The translations under genes were made by a program, and so were the position numbers. This document shows, one piece after another, positions 25,278 through 33,920 of a DNA stretch of 64,000 bases. The notes beneath the pieces were generated by a model, which was not told where the DNA came from, did no database searches, and was given only the letters and a program-made list of their open reading frames with translations. This DNA is from CAYMZZ01 sp046297935 (GTDB lineage Bacteria > Bacteroidota > Bacteroidia > Chitinophagales > Chitinophagaceae): assembly GCA_046297935.1 (NCBI GenBank), contig JBKBHA010000010.1, positions 1 to 64,000 on the forward strand, in the 5' to 3' direction. Position 1 is the first letter of the stretch. Each line of letters begins with the position of its first letter.

Positions 25278-25613
25278 TCAGGCAGCTGCCATTTCACGGC
25301 ATACAGTAGCACATTTTCGACATTGCTCCGCACAGTATCTGCAATGGTCGTGTTCATGTTTCTCACATTCTTCGGCACATGCTGTACAAACATCAGCGCA
25401 TACCTGACAAACCTGCGTCGCCTGTGCAGTCACCTGTAACATGTTTTCTACGGCTGCGTCGCAAATGGCGGCACAGGCAAGATCCAGTTGTATGCATTTG
25501 GCCAACATTTCTGTATTCGGTTCCGTAAGGCAGGCCGCCGCGCATTTACGACAGGCTGTAACACAAGCTGCGCAAGCCTCAATGCATGCTTCATAGTTCT
25601 GTATCATTTCCAA
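25278..25613 (-). CDS. four-helix bundle copper-binding protein (Csp/DUF326-like)
   Basis: 111 residues with about 18 cysteines arranged in CxxxC pairs along helices: CIEACAACVTACRKCAAACL, CIQLDLACAAICDAA, VCQVCADVCTACAEECEKHEHDHCRYCAEQCRKCATVC. This is the pattern of Csp storage proteins, which bind many Cu(I) ions inside a four-helix bundle. No signal peptide is seen, so it would be the cytosolic form. It may be cotranscribed with the SDR gene downstream. Confidence 0.93.
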   Translation of the reverse strand: MEMIQNYEACIEACAACVTACRKCAAACLTEPNTEMLAKCIQLDLACAAICDAAVENMLQVTAQATQVCQVCADVCTACAEECEKHEHDHCRYCAEQCRKCATVCREMAAA

Positions 25614-25633
25614 TCATTTTTATATTGAACGAT

Positions 25634-25909
25634 TCATTTACTTTTCTTTTTACCTGCTTTGGATTTCTTTTTGGTAGCTGTTCCTTTTTTCCGAGTGGCC
25701 GATTTGGCCGACTTGCTTTTGCTTGCGCTCTTCGATTTCTTCTTCTTTGGTACGCGGGCACCCTCTGAACGCGCTTCGGACAATCCGATGGCGATAGCCT
25801 GTTTCCGGCTGGTTACCTTTTTACCAGTTCCTGTTTTCAGCGTTCCTTTTTTCTTTTCTTCCATGGCCTTTTTCACTTTCTTCTGGGCCAATTTTGAATA
25901 TTTTGCCAT
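25634..25909 (-). CDS. small basic DUF6496-type protein
   Basis: 91 residues from ATG 25909. The first 60 residues match the DUF6496 pattern: MAKYSKLAQKKVKKAMEEKKKGTLK followed by GKKVTSRKQAIAIGLSEARSEGARVPKKK. The remaining third is a lysine/serine repeat tail typical of DNA- or RNA-associated basic proteins. A perfect palindrome (AAATTTTTGT-CA-ACAAAAATTT) lies at 25915-25936, within 30 bp of the start, and may be an operator. Confidence 0.75.
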   Translation of the reverse strand: MAKYSKLAQKKVKKAMEEKKKGTLKTGTGKKVTSRKQAIAIGLSEARSEGARVPKKKKSKSASKSKSAKSATRKKGTATKKKSKAGKKKSK

Positions 25910-25914
25910 ACACA

Positions 25915-25936
25915 AAATTTTTGTCAACAAAAATTT
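25915..25936. promoter_or_regulatory. perfect palindrome before DUF6496 gene
   Basis: Two 10-bp arms AAATTTTTGT and ACAAAAATTT around CA, located directly upstream of the ATG at 25909. A perfect 10-bp dyad in the leader is compatible with a repressor site. Confidence 0.4.
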
Positions 25937-25965
25937 ATCGATGCCAAAAGCCTCAACCTTTTTGT

Positions 25966-26364
25966 CTACTGATCACCATTTCTACGACCTGTCTTTCCAG
26001 TGATCTCCGCCCGTTCCTGCCTGGAGGCAACATGGCCCGAAGCTGTTCGGCCATTTTCTGCCGTACTGGGCATCATCTGCTTTTTGACATTTGCGGCGCC
26101 CAGCTCAAGCCCCAGTAAATCGTTCATGAATACATGCAGTTTTGTTTTGCCACCCGAAACAACTTTGCTATCTCCCGATTGAAGAGCCTCATAACCGTCG
26201 AGGGCTACTTTGGCCGGCGATTCGATATCCTTTTCCCGGTAAACCACAGACTGCACCTGACCAGCCTTATGAAAGAAATCAGTGTCTGTTGCTCCAGGCA
26301 GCAACGCGGTTATCTGTACATTACAAGTATCCCGCCAAAACTCGGGCTGATGGCATAAGTATGT
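25966..26364 (-). pseudogene. C-terminal fragment of an SDR dehydrogenase
   Basis: The frame runs from the stop at 26365 and reads ...RDTCNVQITALLPGATDTDFFHKA, then VALDGYEALQSGDSKVV. The phrase ITALLPGATDTDFF followed by a KVALDGYEAL helix is characteristic of the last third of one SDR group. There is no upstream Rossmann TGxxxGIG or YxxxK in the 140 bp before it, and no sensible start codon. I read it as the tail of a gene whose first two thirds were lost by a rearrangement. It is unrelated to the intact SDR at 24356. Confidence 0.6.
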
Positions 26365-26501
26365 TCAGGCGTAGCTCCCGACATCGGCAAACGCGCGACT
26401 ATGTAGAGGGACATCAACAAAAACGGGGAATTTTGGGGCTGACCATGCACAGCAGTCCAGCGTTTTCTGCCCATATCAACAAAACTATTCATAACAACTT
26501 A

Positions 26502-26517
26502 TGGCCGACGATTTGCA
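26502..26517 (+). promoter_or_regulatory. sigma-54 -24/-12 promoter for PQQ-type dehydrogenase
   Basis: TGGCCGACGATTTGCA: GG, ten bases, GC and TTTGCA. The predicted start is near 26528, about 9 nt before the ATG at 26537. A half enhancer site TTTTGGGG lies about 65 bp upstream at 26431-26438. Confidence 0.55.
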
Positions 26518-26536
26518 GCCTTGCAGGGTAAACGAT

Positions 26537-27751
26537 ATGAAGATTTTTCTCAACGTTCTGGGCATCGTCACTTTCTTTGGCGCCGTGCTTTACAGCTGCA
26601 GTAAAAACATTCGGTTAAAAACATGGAACATTCCTGAATCAGCAGATACCACTACGTCTGCACAAATTCGCGCTTCCATTTTTAAGCCCGCCATTGTGCC
26701 TAAGACTACCCGACTGGTACAATCACTTGACCTTCCTTCGGGCTACCGGATAGGCGTGTTTGCGGAGTTGTTGGGAAAACCACGTGTGATCGTTGTTAGT
26801 AAAGAAGGACATGTATATTTTTCTGATCGCGAAAAAGGTACCGTTACCTTGTTGTTAGATAAGAACAACGACGGCACCGCCGATGATCGGCAAATAGCAG
26901 CCAGCCTGCCCGATGTACATGGTCTTGCCATACACCAGGACTTACTGTACATGGTCACAGTGAAAGAAATTTTTCGGGCACCGCTGAATAGCAATGGACG
27001 GCTGGGAAAAATTGAAAAAATAGTTGACATGCTGCCCGATGGCGGGCAACACCCCAACCGAACTCTTGCTTTTGGCCCCGACGGCTACCTGTACGTAAGC
27101 GTGGGCAGTACCTGCAACGCCTGCGATGAAACCAATCTAATGAGTGCGACGATGCTGAGATGTCGGGCTGATGGATCAGATCTCACGGTTTTTGCCGAAG
27201 GGCTTCGAAACACAATAGGCTTCGACTGGCATCCGGGAACAAAATCACTCTGGGGAGCGGACCACGGCATCGACTGGCTCGGCGATGACCAGCAGAAAGA
27301 AGAGATTAATCAGATTCAGGAAAACGCGCACTACGGTTGGCCATATATTTTTGGAAAGGGACATTATAATCCCGGTGATCGCCCGTCGGGTGACACAAGT
27401 TATCAGCAGTTCAGTTCAATGAGCACCTCACCTTCATTCGAACTGTCAGCTCATAGCGCACCTATGCAACTTCTTTTTTATACGGGAGAAATGTTTGATC
27501 AAAAATATCAGCAACAGGCATTTGTTACCCTACATGGTTCATGGAATCGTCGTAGACCGTCAGGCTATTCAGTGGTAAGCATCAAATTTCAGAATGGAGA
27601 ACCAGTCAGCTCCGAACCATTTTTGACAGGTTTTCTTACTAATGGAAACAAATCCTGCTTCGGGAGGCCTTGTGGATTGGCTCAGTTGCCCGATGGCTCT
27701 CTTCTGGTTGGAGATGATGCCAACGGAATCATTTACCGGATCTATAAATAA
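26537..27751 (+). CDS. PQQ-dependent sugar dehydrogenase-type lipoprotein
   Basis: 404 residues from ATG 26537. Signal peptide with lipobox (VLYSC). The beta-propeller has repeats typical of soluble quinoprotein glucose/sorbosone dehydrogenases: LPSGYRIGVFAE, TLAFGPDGYLYVSVGSTCNACDETN, GLRNTIGFDWHPGTKSLWGADHGIDWLGDD and AFVTLHGSWNRR. The calcium/PQQ-site GADHGIDW is present. The family oxidises aldoses in the periplasm with PQQ. Substrate and true cofactor are not shown. The gene is bracketed by two gene remnants (25966 and 27752). Confidence 0.87.
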   Translation: MKIFLNVLGIVTFFGAVLYSCSKNIRLKTWNIPESADTTTSAQIRASIFKPAIVPKTTRLVQSLDLPSGYRIGVFAELLGKPRVIVVSKEGHVYFSDREKGTVTLLLDKNNDGTADDRQIAASLPDVHGLAIHQDLLYMVTVKEIFRAPLNSNGRLGKIEKIVDMLPDGGQHPNRTLAFGPDGYLYVSVGSTCNACDETNLMSATMLRCRADGSDLTVFAEGLRNTIGFDWHPGTKSLWGADHGIDWLGDDQQKEEINQIQENAHYGWPYIFGKGHYNPGDRPSGDTSYQQFSSMSTSPSFELSAHSAPMQLLFYTGEMFDQKYQQQAFVTLHGSWNRRRPSGYSVVSIKFQNGEPVSSEPFLTGFLTNGNKSCFGRPCGLAQLPDGSLLVGDDANGIIYRIYK

Positions 27752-27826
27752 ATGGGAAAACGTGACCTGGCTATTCTCGAAGCCATCTACAGAGCCATGG
27801 GCTCCGGCGAACGCGAAATGATCTGA
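27752..27826 (+). pseudogene. probable C-terminal remnant of a Gfo/Idh/MocA oxidoreductase
   Basis: A 24-residue frame, MGKRDLAILEAIYRAMGSGE then REMI, starts directly after the PQQ dehydrogenase stop. LAILEAIYRSAxSGK is the usual last helix of Gfo/Idh/MocA family proteins. Nothing of the rest of the gene is seen. Evidence is a short motif match only. Confidence 0.35.
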
Positions 27827-27965
27827 TGTGCAGAGCTGACTTTCCAAAAGGAGTTTCATTGGCAGATTGCTGAACTTCGTCAAGAATCCCGGCAGAGATC
27901 TGCTGCTCCTCCTATTTTCGGAAATAATAAGTAAGCATTAAATGCTGAACTAAAATTTACCGAAA

Positions 27966-29156
27966 ATGAAAAAGCGAAATTACCTGCTCACCAGCCTGAT
28001 GCTGGTCTTGTTCTACTCCTGCAATAGCCAGTCTGAAAGGCGGGAACAAATTGTAACGACTGATTCAGAAATCGTGGGTGGTCCTTGCGAAAGCTGCGAC
28101 ATCATGTATGTTGGTATGCCAGAGAAAATAAGCAGTGAACATACGGGACCAGGCTGGAATGAAGCTGCGCAAAAGCTATTGCTGACAGGTCGCGTAATGG
28201 AACCCGACGGGAAAACACCCGCCGCTAATGTGGTAGTGTACTATTGGCACACAGGACCAGGCGGACTTTACAATTCTGACTCGACTTCTCTTGCAGCGGC
28301 CAAACGCCACGGACGCTATCGGGGTTGGGTGAAAACGGATTCCACCGGAGTTTATACTATCCGAACCTCCAGACCAGGCGCCTATCCAAATGAAGCCATT
28401 CCACAGCATATTCATTTGTTGATCAAAGAACCCGACCTTAACAACATGTACTATGCCGACCTCTACTTCGATGACGACCCCTTGTATTTGCCACACCAGA
28501 AGAAAAACGGAAGAGACGATCGGGCTGGTAGCGAAGTATTGCGAGTAGTTACCAACGACAATGTTCAGGCCGCAGAGCACAATATCATTCTTGGAATGAA
28601 TATCCCCAACTATCCTCAACCAGCAAAAGAGAACAGTTCAGGTCTGCGTATCGGCGAAGATCAACCTTCCTTTATTCCATACCATGCATTTGGTCCCGAC
28701 AAGGGCTCACGGGCCTGTCCGGTGTGCAAATACGGACGTTATCATGGTGTACTGCTCTTTGCCGGTACAAACTGCGACTGGTCAGAAATAAAAAGCTGGC
28801 TAATTTTTTTGGAAAAACAAAGCACCCAGCGACACAAATATCTGAAGGTGTATTTTGTGTACGCAGATTCTGAAAAAACAGAAGCGATCAGGAAGCTGGA
28901 GGAACTGGGCAATTCGCTGCACCTTGAACGGATCGCTCTCACCTGGGTCAGCTCCTTTTCTGATAGAAAGAGCGAAGTCTATCTGAATAAGATTTCTACT
29001 ACCGCCCGCAACAGCATCGTCATTTATAAAAACCGCAGCATCACAGAACGCTACGTTGATCTTCCTGCCACCGAAGATAATTTCCGAATGCTGGCAGACC
29101 ATCTGGATAAAACGCGCAGTCCTTATTTTGAGTGGTCTGCTGATTTGAAGCATTGA
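27966..29156 (+). CDS. intradiol dioxygenase-like lipoprotein fused to thioredoxin-fold domain
   Basis: 396 residues. Signal peptide with lipobox (FYSC). Residues about 60-220 are a beta-sandwich of the intradiol ring-cleavage dioxygenase type: VMEPDGKTPAANVVVYYWHTGPGGLY, then GWVKTDSTGVYTIRT and PGAYPNEAIPQHIHLLI, with the HxH iron-ligand motif. Residues about 240-390 look like a thioredoxin-like domain (GSRACPVCKYGRYHGVLLFAG, CPVC, then YVDLPATEDNF). The first domain may be catalytic or a metal-binding relic. Such exported intradiol proteins are widespread in Bacteroidota; this particular fusion is unusual. Confidence 0.78.
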   Translation: MKKRNYLLTSLMLVLFYSCNSQSERREQIVTTDSEIVGGPCESCDIMYVGMPEKISSEHTGPGWNEAAQKLLLTGRVMEPDGKTPAANVVVYYWHTGPGGLYNSDSTSLAAAKRHGRYRGWVKTDSTGVYTIRTSRPGAYPNEAIPQHIHLLIKEPDLNNMYYADLYFDDDPLYLPHQKKNGRDDRAGSEVLRVVTNDNVQAAEHNIILGMNIPNYPQPAKENSSGLRIGEDQPSFIPYHAFGPDKGSRACPVCKYGRYHGVLLFAGTNCDWSEIKSWLIFLEKQSTQRHKYLKVYFVYADSEKTEAIRKLEELGNSLHLERIALTWVSSFSDRKSEVYLNKISTTARNSIVIYKNRSITERYVDLPATEDNFRMLADHLDKTRSPYFEWSADLKH

Positions 29157-29267
29157 ATCCGCAACCGGCATTGACCTTTTCCCCCTCGCTTCGGGAGAAT
29201 AATACCGGCAAATTCTGAGGATTTTCACCGGGAATGAGCTCACCGCTGTCATAAACTTGCTAAAAAA

Positions 29268-29690
29268 ATGATGGCACAGAAATTCAAGAACCGACAGCAT
29301 CGCCACAATCGCGAAAAGAACAACCACGATATTGGTGGGCAGCGAAATGAATCCGCATGGGTTACCAGTGAATTTGTTGAGAAACTTATAGAGGCCCTGT
29401 CCGACAAGTTGATGGCAAAGGGACCTGTTTCTCCCTTGTGCAATTCCATTGCTGCCTTTCACGACAACAGTGTGCATGTAGGGCCCATCGGATCCAGCGA
29501 AGCCAAAGATCCGCATCTCGCGGAACAGCCTTCAAACGATGGCGTAGCGTTGAATGGTACGTTGAAGGCCATTCAGGATCTGCAGCAACTGGTGAGCGGC
29601 TACGAAAAAATACTGAAGCATAAGGAGGAACGTATTAAAACCCTGGAAAAGGATCTGGACCTGTTTATGCCCGGCTTTTTTGTAGAATAA
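29268..29690 (+). CDS. hypothetical protein with C-terminal coiled coil
   Basis: 140 residues. Basic N-terminus (KNRQHRHNREKNN), a helical middle (FVEKLIEALSDKLM) and a C-terminal coiled-coil stretch (LQQLVSGYEKILKHKEERIKTLEKDLDLFM). No signal peptide or membrane helix, no known family. The intrinsic terminator at 29733 follows about 40 bp after the stop. Confidence 0.55.
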   Translation: MMAQKFKNRQHRHNREKNNHDIGGQRNESAWVTSEFVEKLIEALSDKLMAKGPVSPLCNSIAAFHDNSVHVGPIGSSEAKDPHLAEQPSNDGVALNGTLKAIQDLQQLVSGYEKILKHKEERIKTLEKDLDLFMPGFFVE

Positions 29691-29732
29691 AGTTAACCAT
29701 ATGTGAGCAGGTATAGCCAGTTAAACAAACAA

Positions 29733-29757
29733 GTCCCGCTTTCGCGGGACCTGTTTT
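29733..29757 (+). terminator. intrinsic terminator after 29268-29690
   Basis: GTCCCGC pairs with GCGGGAC around TTTC, followed by CTGTTTT. Confidence 0.8.
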
Positions 29758-29920
29758 CAGAATCGATTCAATTTAATATTGATATCAGGGGCAATGTAAA
29801 ATTCATTAGCATATTTACCAAGTTTTCTGTTGTCAATTTTGACAAAGCAGGCTAATTGGCTGATCAATTCTACCTATATGATTTTTGCGTACAAATAGAG
29901 CTGGTGTTAACCCCTAAATG

Positions 29921-32900
29921 TTATAAGTGCTTGCGTCTGACAGCCTGGCGGCGGTAGAACCCATAAATACCCGCGGAAAAAGCCAGCAAAACAAGGACCC
30001 AAACCCAAACACCTGTTGGTTCGGCGTTGGAAAACTGAATACTGGATGCATCACCCATCATAACCAGTCCTGCCCAGTATACTGGTGCCAGCGTGCGGCC
30101 CGGTGCTTCGGACAGATATTCCAGCTTGGCCAGACGAAGGGCCTCGGCACCGGTCACACCCTTTTGCAGGTAGGTCACCATTTTCTCGGTTATCTGACTG
30201 CTCGATTTTTCGTCTATTTTCCAGAGTCCCATCAGAATGTTGCGGCTGCCGGCATAGTTAAACGCGTGTGCCAGCGACACCATGCCTTCGCCATCGCGAT
30301 AACCTGGTTTACCTGATTCGCATGCCGTAAGTATGGTTAGATCAGACTCCACCTGGCAGGCGTATATATCCTCAAGGAATAGCGCATTGCTGTCCGATCC
30401 ATTTATGTCTTTAATAAAAATAAGGCGCGATCGGTCGGGATTAACATTGTCGTACTCGGCATGGGTGCCGATAAGTACCAGATGGTGACCATTAGCTGCT
30501 CGCTTGAATTCACTAACGGTAGATGCATCGTCGGTAAAAGTCCGGCCACCAAGTACATCCTTTAATCTCCCGGCCATCTTTCTGGTATTTGGCTGGGCCA
30601 GCAGCTTCAAATACTGATTGTCCATGAAAACACTATCGGGTTGCTGCTTCAGGTATCGTTTTTTTGATTCCTGATCAAATCCGGGTACAAAGGCTACAAA
30701 ATTGGAAGTAGAACCTGTTGTTGCCCCCTGGCGGCGAACCAGGAACAGGCTGTACTGATAACTGATAGCGTGGCGGGCAATTAAACCGTGCTGCTGTAAA
30801 TCGGCATAACTATTGATTTCACGATCGGGCAGCATATCGAAACTCAATGCAAACAGGATGCCGTCTGGAACAATAATCAATTTTTTGGTCTGGATATCGT
30901 TGACCACTGGCGCCCAAATATCGCGATAGATCCCGTACAACAAACCGGCAGGTACACTGTCGCGTTGATTGAGAGAATAAAGCGTTTCAATACGTGAATT
31001 CAATTCAGTTACCGGCAGCTCCACCAGTTTCCTTTTGCCAGTCGATAAAACCAGCACATACCATTTGCCAGCAACCTCATAATACCTCAACAACGTTTCG
31101 TCTTTGCCCAATAGGGAATCAACGGTCGATGCACTTTGTGTAAAGCGGGCATATCGCATTTGATAATAATCAGGATATTCTTTGCGAATCTTTTCGAGGT
31201 GGCGATTCCATGCCTGAGAGGCCGCCTGATAAGCATTGAAACCGGATGCATCAGGGGTTTTTAACGCTTCTGAAATCCCTGTTTTCAACAATCGTTCCTG
31301 TCGAACTATGCTGTCTGGCAAATTGGCAAACCTGGCTGCGTCGGCCTTGTCGAGTCGACTGCGTATACGGCTGTAAAGAAAAGATTCATGCAGGTTAATA
31401 AAGCGATCCAGAAAATTCAACTGACCCGTAAGCTGATAAAGCTCCATTTCTATTTGTTGGGCAAACTCAATCAACGAAGCATTCTCCGACATCAATACGT
31501 TGATGCTTTCAGGATCATCCAAAATTACTTTTCGTCTTTCCAGTATTTCAATGGCGGCATTCAATTGTTTAGAAATGTCTAAGAGCAAGCCACTGTCTTT
31601 TGCAGGAGAAAGTGCATAGCGCGCTTTCTCCTGCAAAAGGATGGCAAGAGGCTGATACATCTGCATACGGATGGAGTCGAGCCTGTTGTTGGCCTGCCCT
31701 ACCTGGGCCTTTAATATTGCAATTCCCTGCTGGGCATATCGCAACGAATTGTCGTAATGGCCGGCTTCCCCATACAATTCAGACAGGTTAATCAACTGAT
31801 TGAATGCTCCCAGCGATTGCGCTCCCTGCACTTCGATAATATATTTATATGCTTTGTTGGCTGCTTTTTCTGCCCGGTCCAGTTGCCCGTGTGCCGCCCA
31901 AAAAAGAGAAGCGTCCCTCACAAACTCAAGATAGATATTGTCGTACTCACCCTGATAAGATTGTTCCAGCAAAACTTCCGCTTTGTTATAATAGGCTGAA
32001 GCTTCTTCAATCCTGCCGAGTGCGCTCATGCACCTGGCAAGCGAGCGACAGGCATCAGCTTCCCAAAACAGGTAGTCGCCTTCGCTCTCTTCGAGGTGCG
32101 AAAGTCCCTTCTTGAGCCATTCCAGCGCTATTTCATATTCACGAATATCTGTGTAGTACTGCCCCAGCAGCACTTCCGAAATAAAAACATTATCATGTCC
32201 GGCATCAAGCACTTCGGTTTTGCGGGCATGTGAATAATGAAGCAGATCGCCGGCCCTCCGAAAATCGCCCACTTGCTTGTAAAGTCCTCCCAGGTTGTCG
32301 ATTCCCTCGTATAAACCCGCCAGAGCAGAAGCTTTCTTCGGATGTGGACGCGGATCATTTATGAATTCACGGCCTAAACGCACCGACTCTTCCTGTGCTT
32401 TAATGGCATCAGTAAGCCTGCCCAGTTGACTATACAATCCGGCCAGATTATTTAACACGATACTTTTGCGGAAATGCGAGTTCACCATTTCTGGAGGCAT
32501 GCGATCAAGCACATCGATGGCGTGCTGGAAGTAAACCGCCGAGCTATCGTACCGGGATGCGTACCAGTGTATGGCGCCAACAGCATTGTACGACATATAT
32601 AAATCTTCCTGGTCCACTCCCTCGTGGCGGGATCGAATTTCAAGCGCTTTTCGATGGTAGTCCTCTGAAGCCTGTACCTGCCCCATTCTTTGAGAGTACA
32701 CACCCAGATTATAGTTAATCTGTGCAATAACAAGCGGTTCCGGCCGTGGCTCAGCTAATGTTAGCTGCAATGCAGTATATCCCGCATCGAAACCTAATTT
32801 TGTTTGACCAATGTTCGCGTAAAATTCGGCTGCATCCAGCCAAAGCTGCCTTAAGAAAGCGGTACTGCTGTCAAAGTCGCGGGCACGCCGGATATAACTG

Positions 32901-33160
32901 TTTACGCTGTCGACAGCAGTGGCCACACCCCCGCGCGCCAGACCCAGTTCGGCGAACTCATATAACAATACGTAAAAGGAGTCTTTAGCCGCAGCTGATC
33001 GGTACTGCTGAAATAAAGCACTGAGTATTCGGTCTGCTTCTTTCCATTTTTTTTGGTCGATAGCCTGGCGAGCCTGCTCACGAGTGTCTTTCTGCTGTCG
33101 GGCAATCATGGTTCCAACGCCCCAGATCAATACAAACAGCAAAATGATCTTTCTGAACAT
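29921..33160 (-). CDS. secreted/membrane TPR-CHAT protein (caspase-like)
   Basis: 1079 residues. N-terminal signal peptide/anchor (FRKIILLFVLIWGVGTMIA), then about 600 residues of tetratricopeptide repeats (pattern W-L-G-Y-A-F-A-P, for example ALAGLYEGIDNLGGLYKQVGDFRRAGDL), then a CHAT domain at about 740-1040 with His900 (IGTHAEYD) and Cys947 (LTACESG) as the caspase-like dyad, and a final membrane helix at 1050-1069. The CHAT domain therefore faces the periplasm or the outside if the anchors are used. It lies downstream of the ECF sigma factor and a TPR protein in one operon. Likely a signalling protease or a stress-response module; substrate unknown. Confidence 0.87.
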   Translation of the reverse strand: MFRKIILLFVLIWGVGTMIARQQKDTREQARQAIDQKKWKEADRILSALFQQYRSAAAKDSFYVLLYEFAELGLARGGVATAVDSVNSYIRRARDFDSSTAFLRQLWLDAAEFYANIGQTKLGFDAGYTALQLTLAEPRPEPLVIAQINYNLGVYSQRMGQVQASEDYHRKALEIRSRHEGVDQEDLYMSYNAVGAIHWYASRYDSSAVYFQHAIDVLDRMPPEMVNSHFRKSIVLNNLAGLYSQLGRLTDAIKAQEESVRLGREFINDPRPHPKKASALAGLYEGIDNLGGLYKQVGDFRRAGDLLHYSHARKTEVLDAGHDNVFISEVLLGQYYTDIREYEIALEWLKKGLSHLEESEGDYLFWEADACRSLARCMSALGRIEEASAYYNKAEVLLEQSYQGEYDNIYLEFVRDASLFWAAHGQLDRAEKAANKAYKYIIEVQGAQSLGAFNQLINLSELYGEAGHYDNSLRYAQQGIAILKAQVGQANNRLDSIRMQMYQPLAILLQEKARYALSPAKDSGLLLDISKQLNAAIEILERRKVILDDPESINVLMSENASLIEFAQQIEMELYQLTGQLNFLDRFINLHESFLYSRIRSRLDKADAARFANLPDSIVRQERLLKTGISEALKTPDASGFNAYQAASQAWNRHLEKIRKEYPDYYQMRYARFTQSASTVDSLLGKDETLLRYYEVAGKWYVLVLSTGKRKLVELPVTELNSRIETLYSLNQRDSVPAGLLYGIYRDIWAPVVNDIQTKKLIIVPDGILFALSFDMLPDREINSYADLQQHGLIARHAISYQYSLFLVRRQGATTGSTSNFVAFVPGFDQESKKRYLKQQPDSVFMDNQYLKLLAQPNTRKMAGRLKDVLGGRTFTDDASTVSEFKRAANGHHLVLIGTHAEYDNVNPDRSRLIFIKDINGSDSNALFLEDIYACQVESDLTILTACESGKPGYRDGEGMVSLAHAFNYAGSRNILMGLWKIDEKSSSQITEKMVTYLQKGVTGAEALRLAKLEYLSEAPGRTLAPVYWAGLVMMGDASSIQFSNAEPTGVWVWVLVLLAFSAGIYGFYRRQAVRRKHL

Positions 33161-33164
33161 GAGC

Positions 33165-33920
33165 CTAAGGTTTTAAGGCATTCAGCAATGCCTGTTTAGA
33201 TGGATGAGCTGATTTGCTGACCCACTCAATTGCCTGACTGGTGTCGCCACGTCGCATGTACAAGAGACCGAGATACCAGGCGGCATCCTGCGCGAAGGCT
33301 GCATCAGGTTTTTGAACCAGTTCCTCAAGTAAAGGCTGGGCTTTTTCCCACTCGCGATTACCCTGCCACGCGCAGGCAAGAAAATAACGCAGCGTATCAC
33401 TCTCCGGCATTCGAGGCAGCAATTTTTCCCAGGCTAATGCGGCTTCCCGAAAATTGCCCGCCTTATATTCAACCATAGCCTGCTGAAATTCGAAGTCCTC
33501 AGCCGGCCCCATGGCGGTCAGCAGACCCGGATCGGGCAGATAGTAGGCCTGATACAACTTTTCCGAATCCGACAGGCGCCCGACTCCCCCAAAGTACCAC
33601 CATCCCAATGTTGCTATCAATAAAATGCCGGCTGCTGCGGCCGCCCAGTTCATTCGAACAGACAACCCCTTTTTACCGGAAATGGGTTTCAATGAACCTC
33701 GTGGAGGCAGCTCCTCATGATACTGACGCATCTTTTCCCGAATAGCATCTTCTTTTATCCCCATACGTATCAGCCGCACGGAATCTACTGCTTCTTTCCA
33801 GTCAGCGTCGTGCTGCAAACGTTCTTCAAACTGCTGTTTGGCCGTGCCCGTAAGTTCAGCATCCAGATACTGATCTATCAGGCTCCATTCTTCCTCTGTT
33901 ATCGGTCTGTTCCAGTTCAT
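33165..33920 (-). CDS. membrane protein with TPR, probable anti-sigma factor
   Basis: 251 residues. N-terminal cytoplasmic region of about 90 residues (LIDQYLDAELTGTAKQQFEERLQHD) resembles the anti-sigma domain of Bacteroidota FecR/zinc-less types. A single membrane helix at about 92-110 (WAAAAAGILLIATLGWWYF) follows. The C-terminal part has TPR-like units (AMVEYKAGNFREAALAWEKLL, YFLACAWQGNREWEKAQPLLEEL). It sits between the ECF sigma and the CHAT gene; its start overlaps the sigma gene stop by 4 bp. Anti-sigma role inferred from position and the N-terminal motif. Confidence 0.75.
   Translation of the reverse strand: MNWNRPITEEEWSLIDQYLDAELTGTAKQQFEERLQHDADWKEAVDSVRLIRMGIKEDAIREKMRQYHEELPPRGSLKPISGKKGLSVRMNWAAAAAGILLIATLGWWYFGGVGRLSDSEKLYQAYYLPDPGLLTAMGPAEDFEFQQAMVEYKAGNFREAALAWEKLLPRMPESDTLRYFLACAWQGNREWEKAQPLLEELVQKPDAAFAQDAAWYLGLLYMRRGDTSQAIEWVSKSAHPSKQALLNALKP

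Noticed and set aside
28176..28619. 147-codon minus-strand frame opposite the intradiol-like gene
   Set aside because: Shadow of the plus-strand gene; no domain, no start context.
29927..30316. Plus-strand frame opposite the C-terminus of the CHAT protein
   Set aside because: It covers the CHAT dyad region on the other strand; the minus-strand protein is fully supported.
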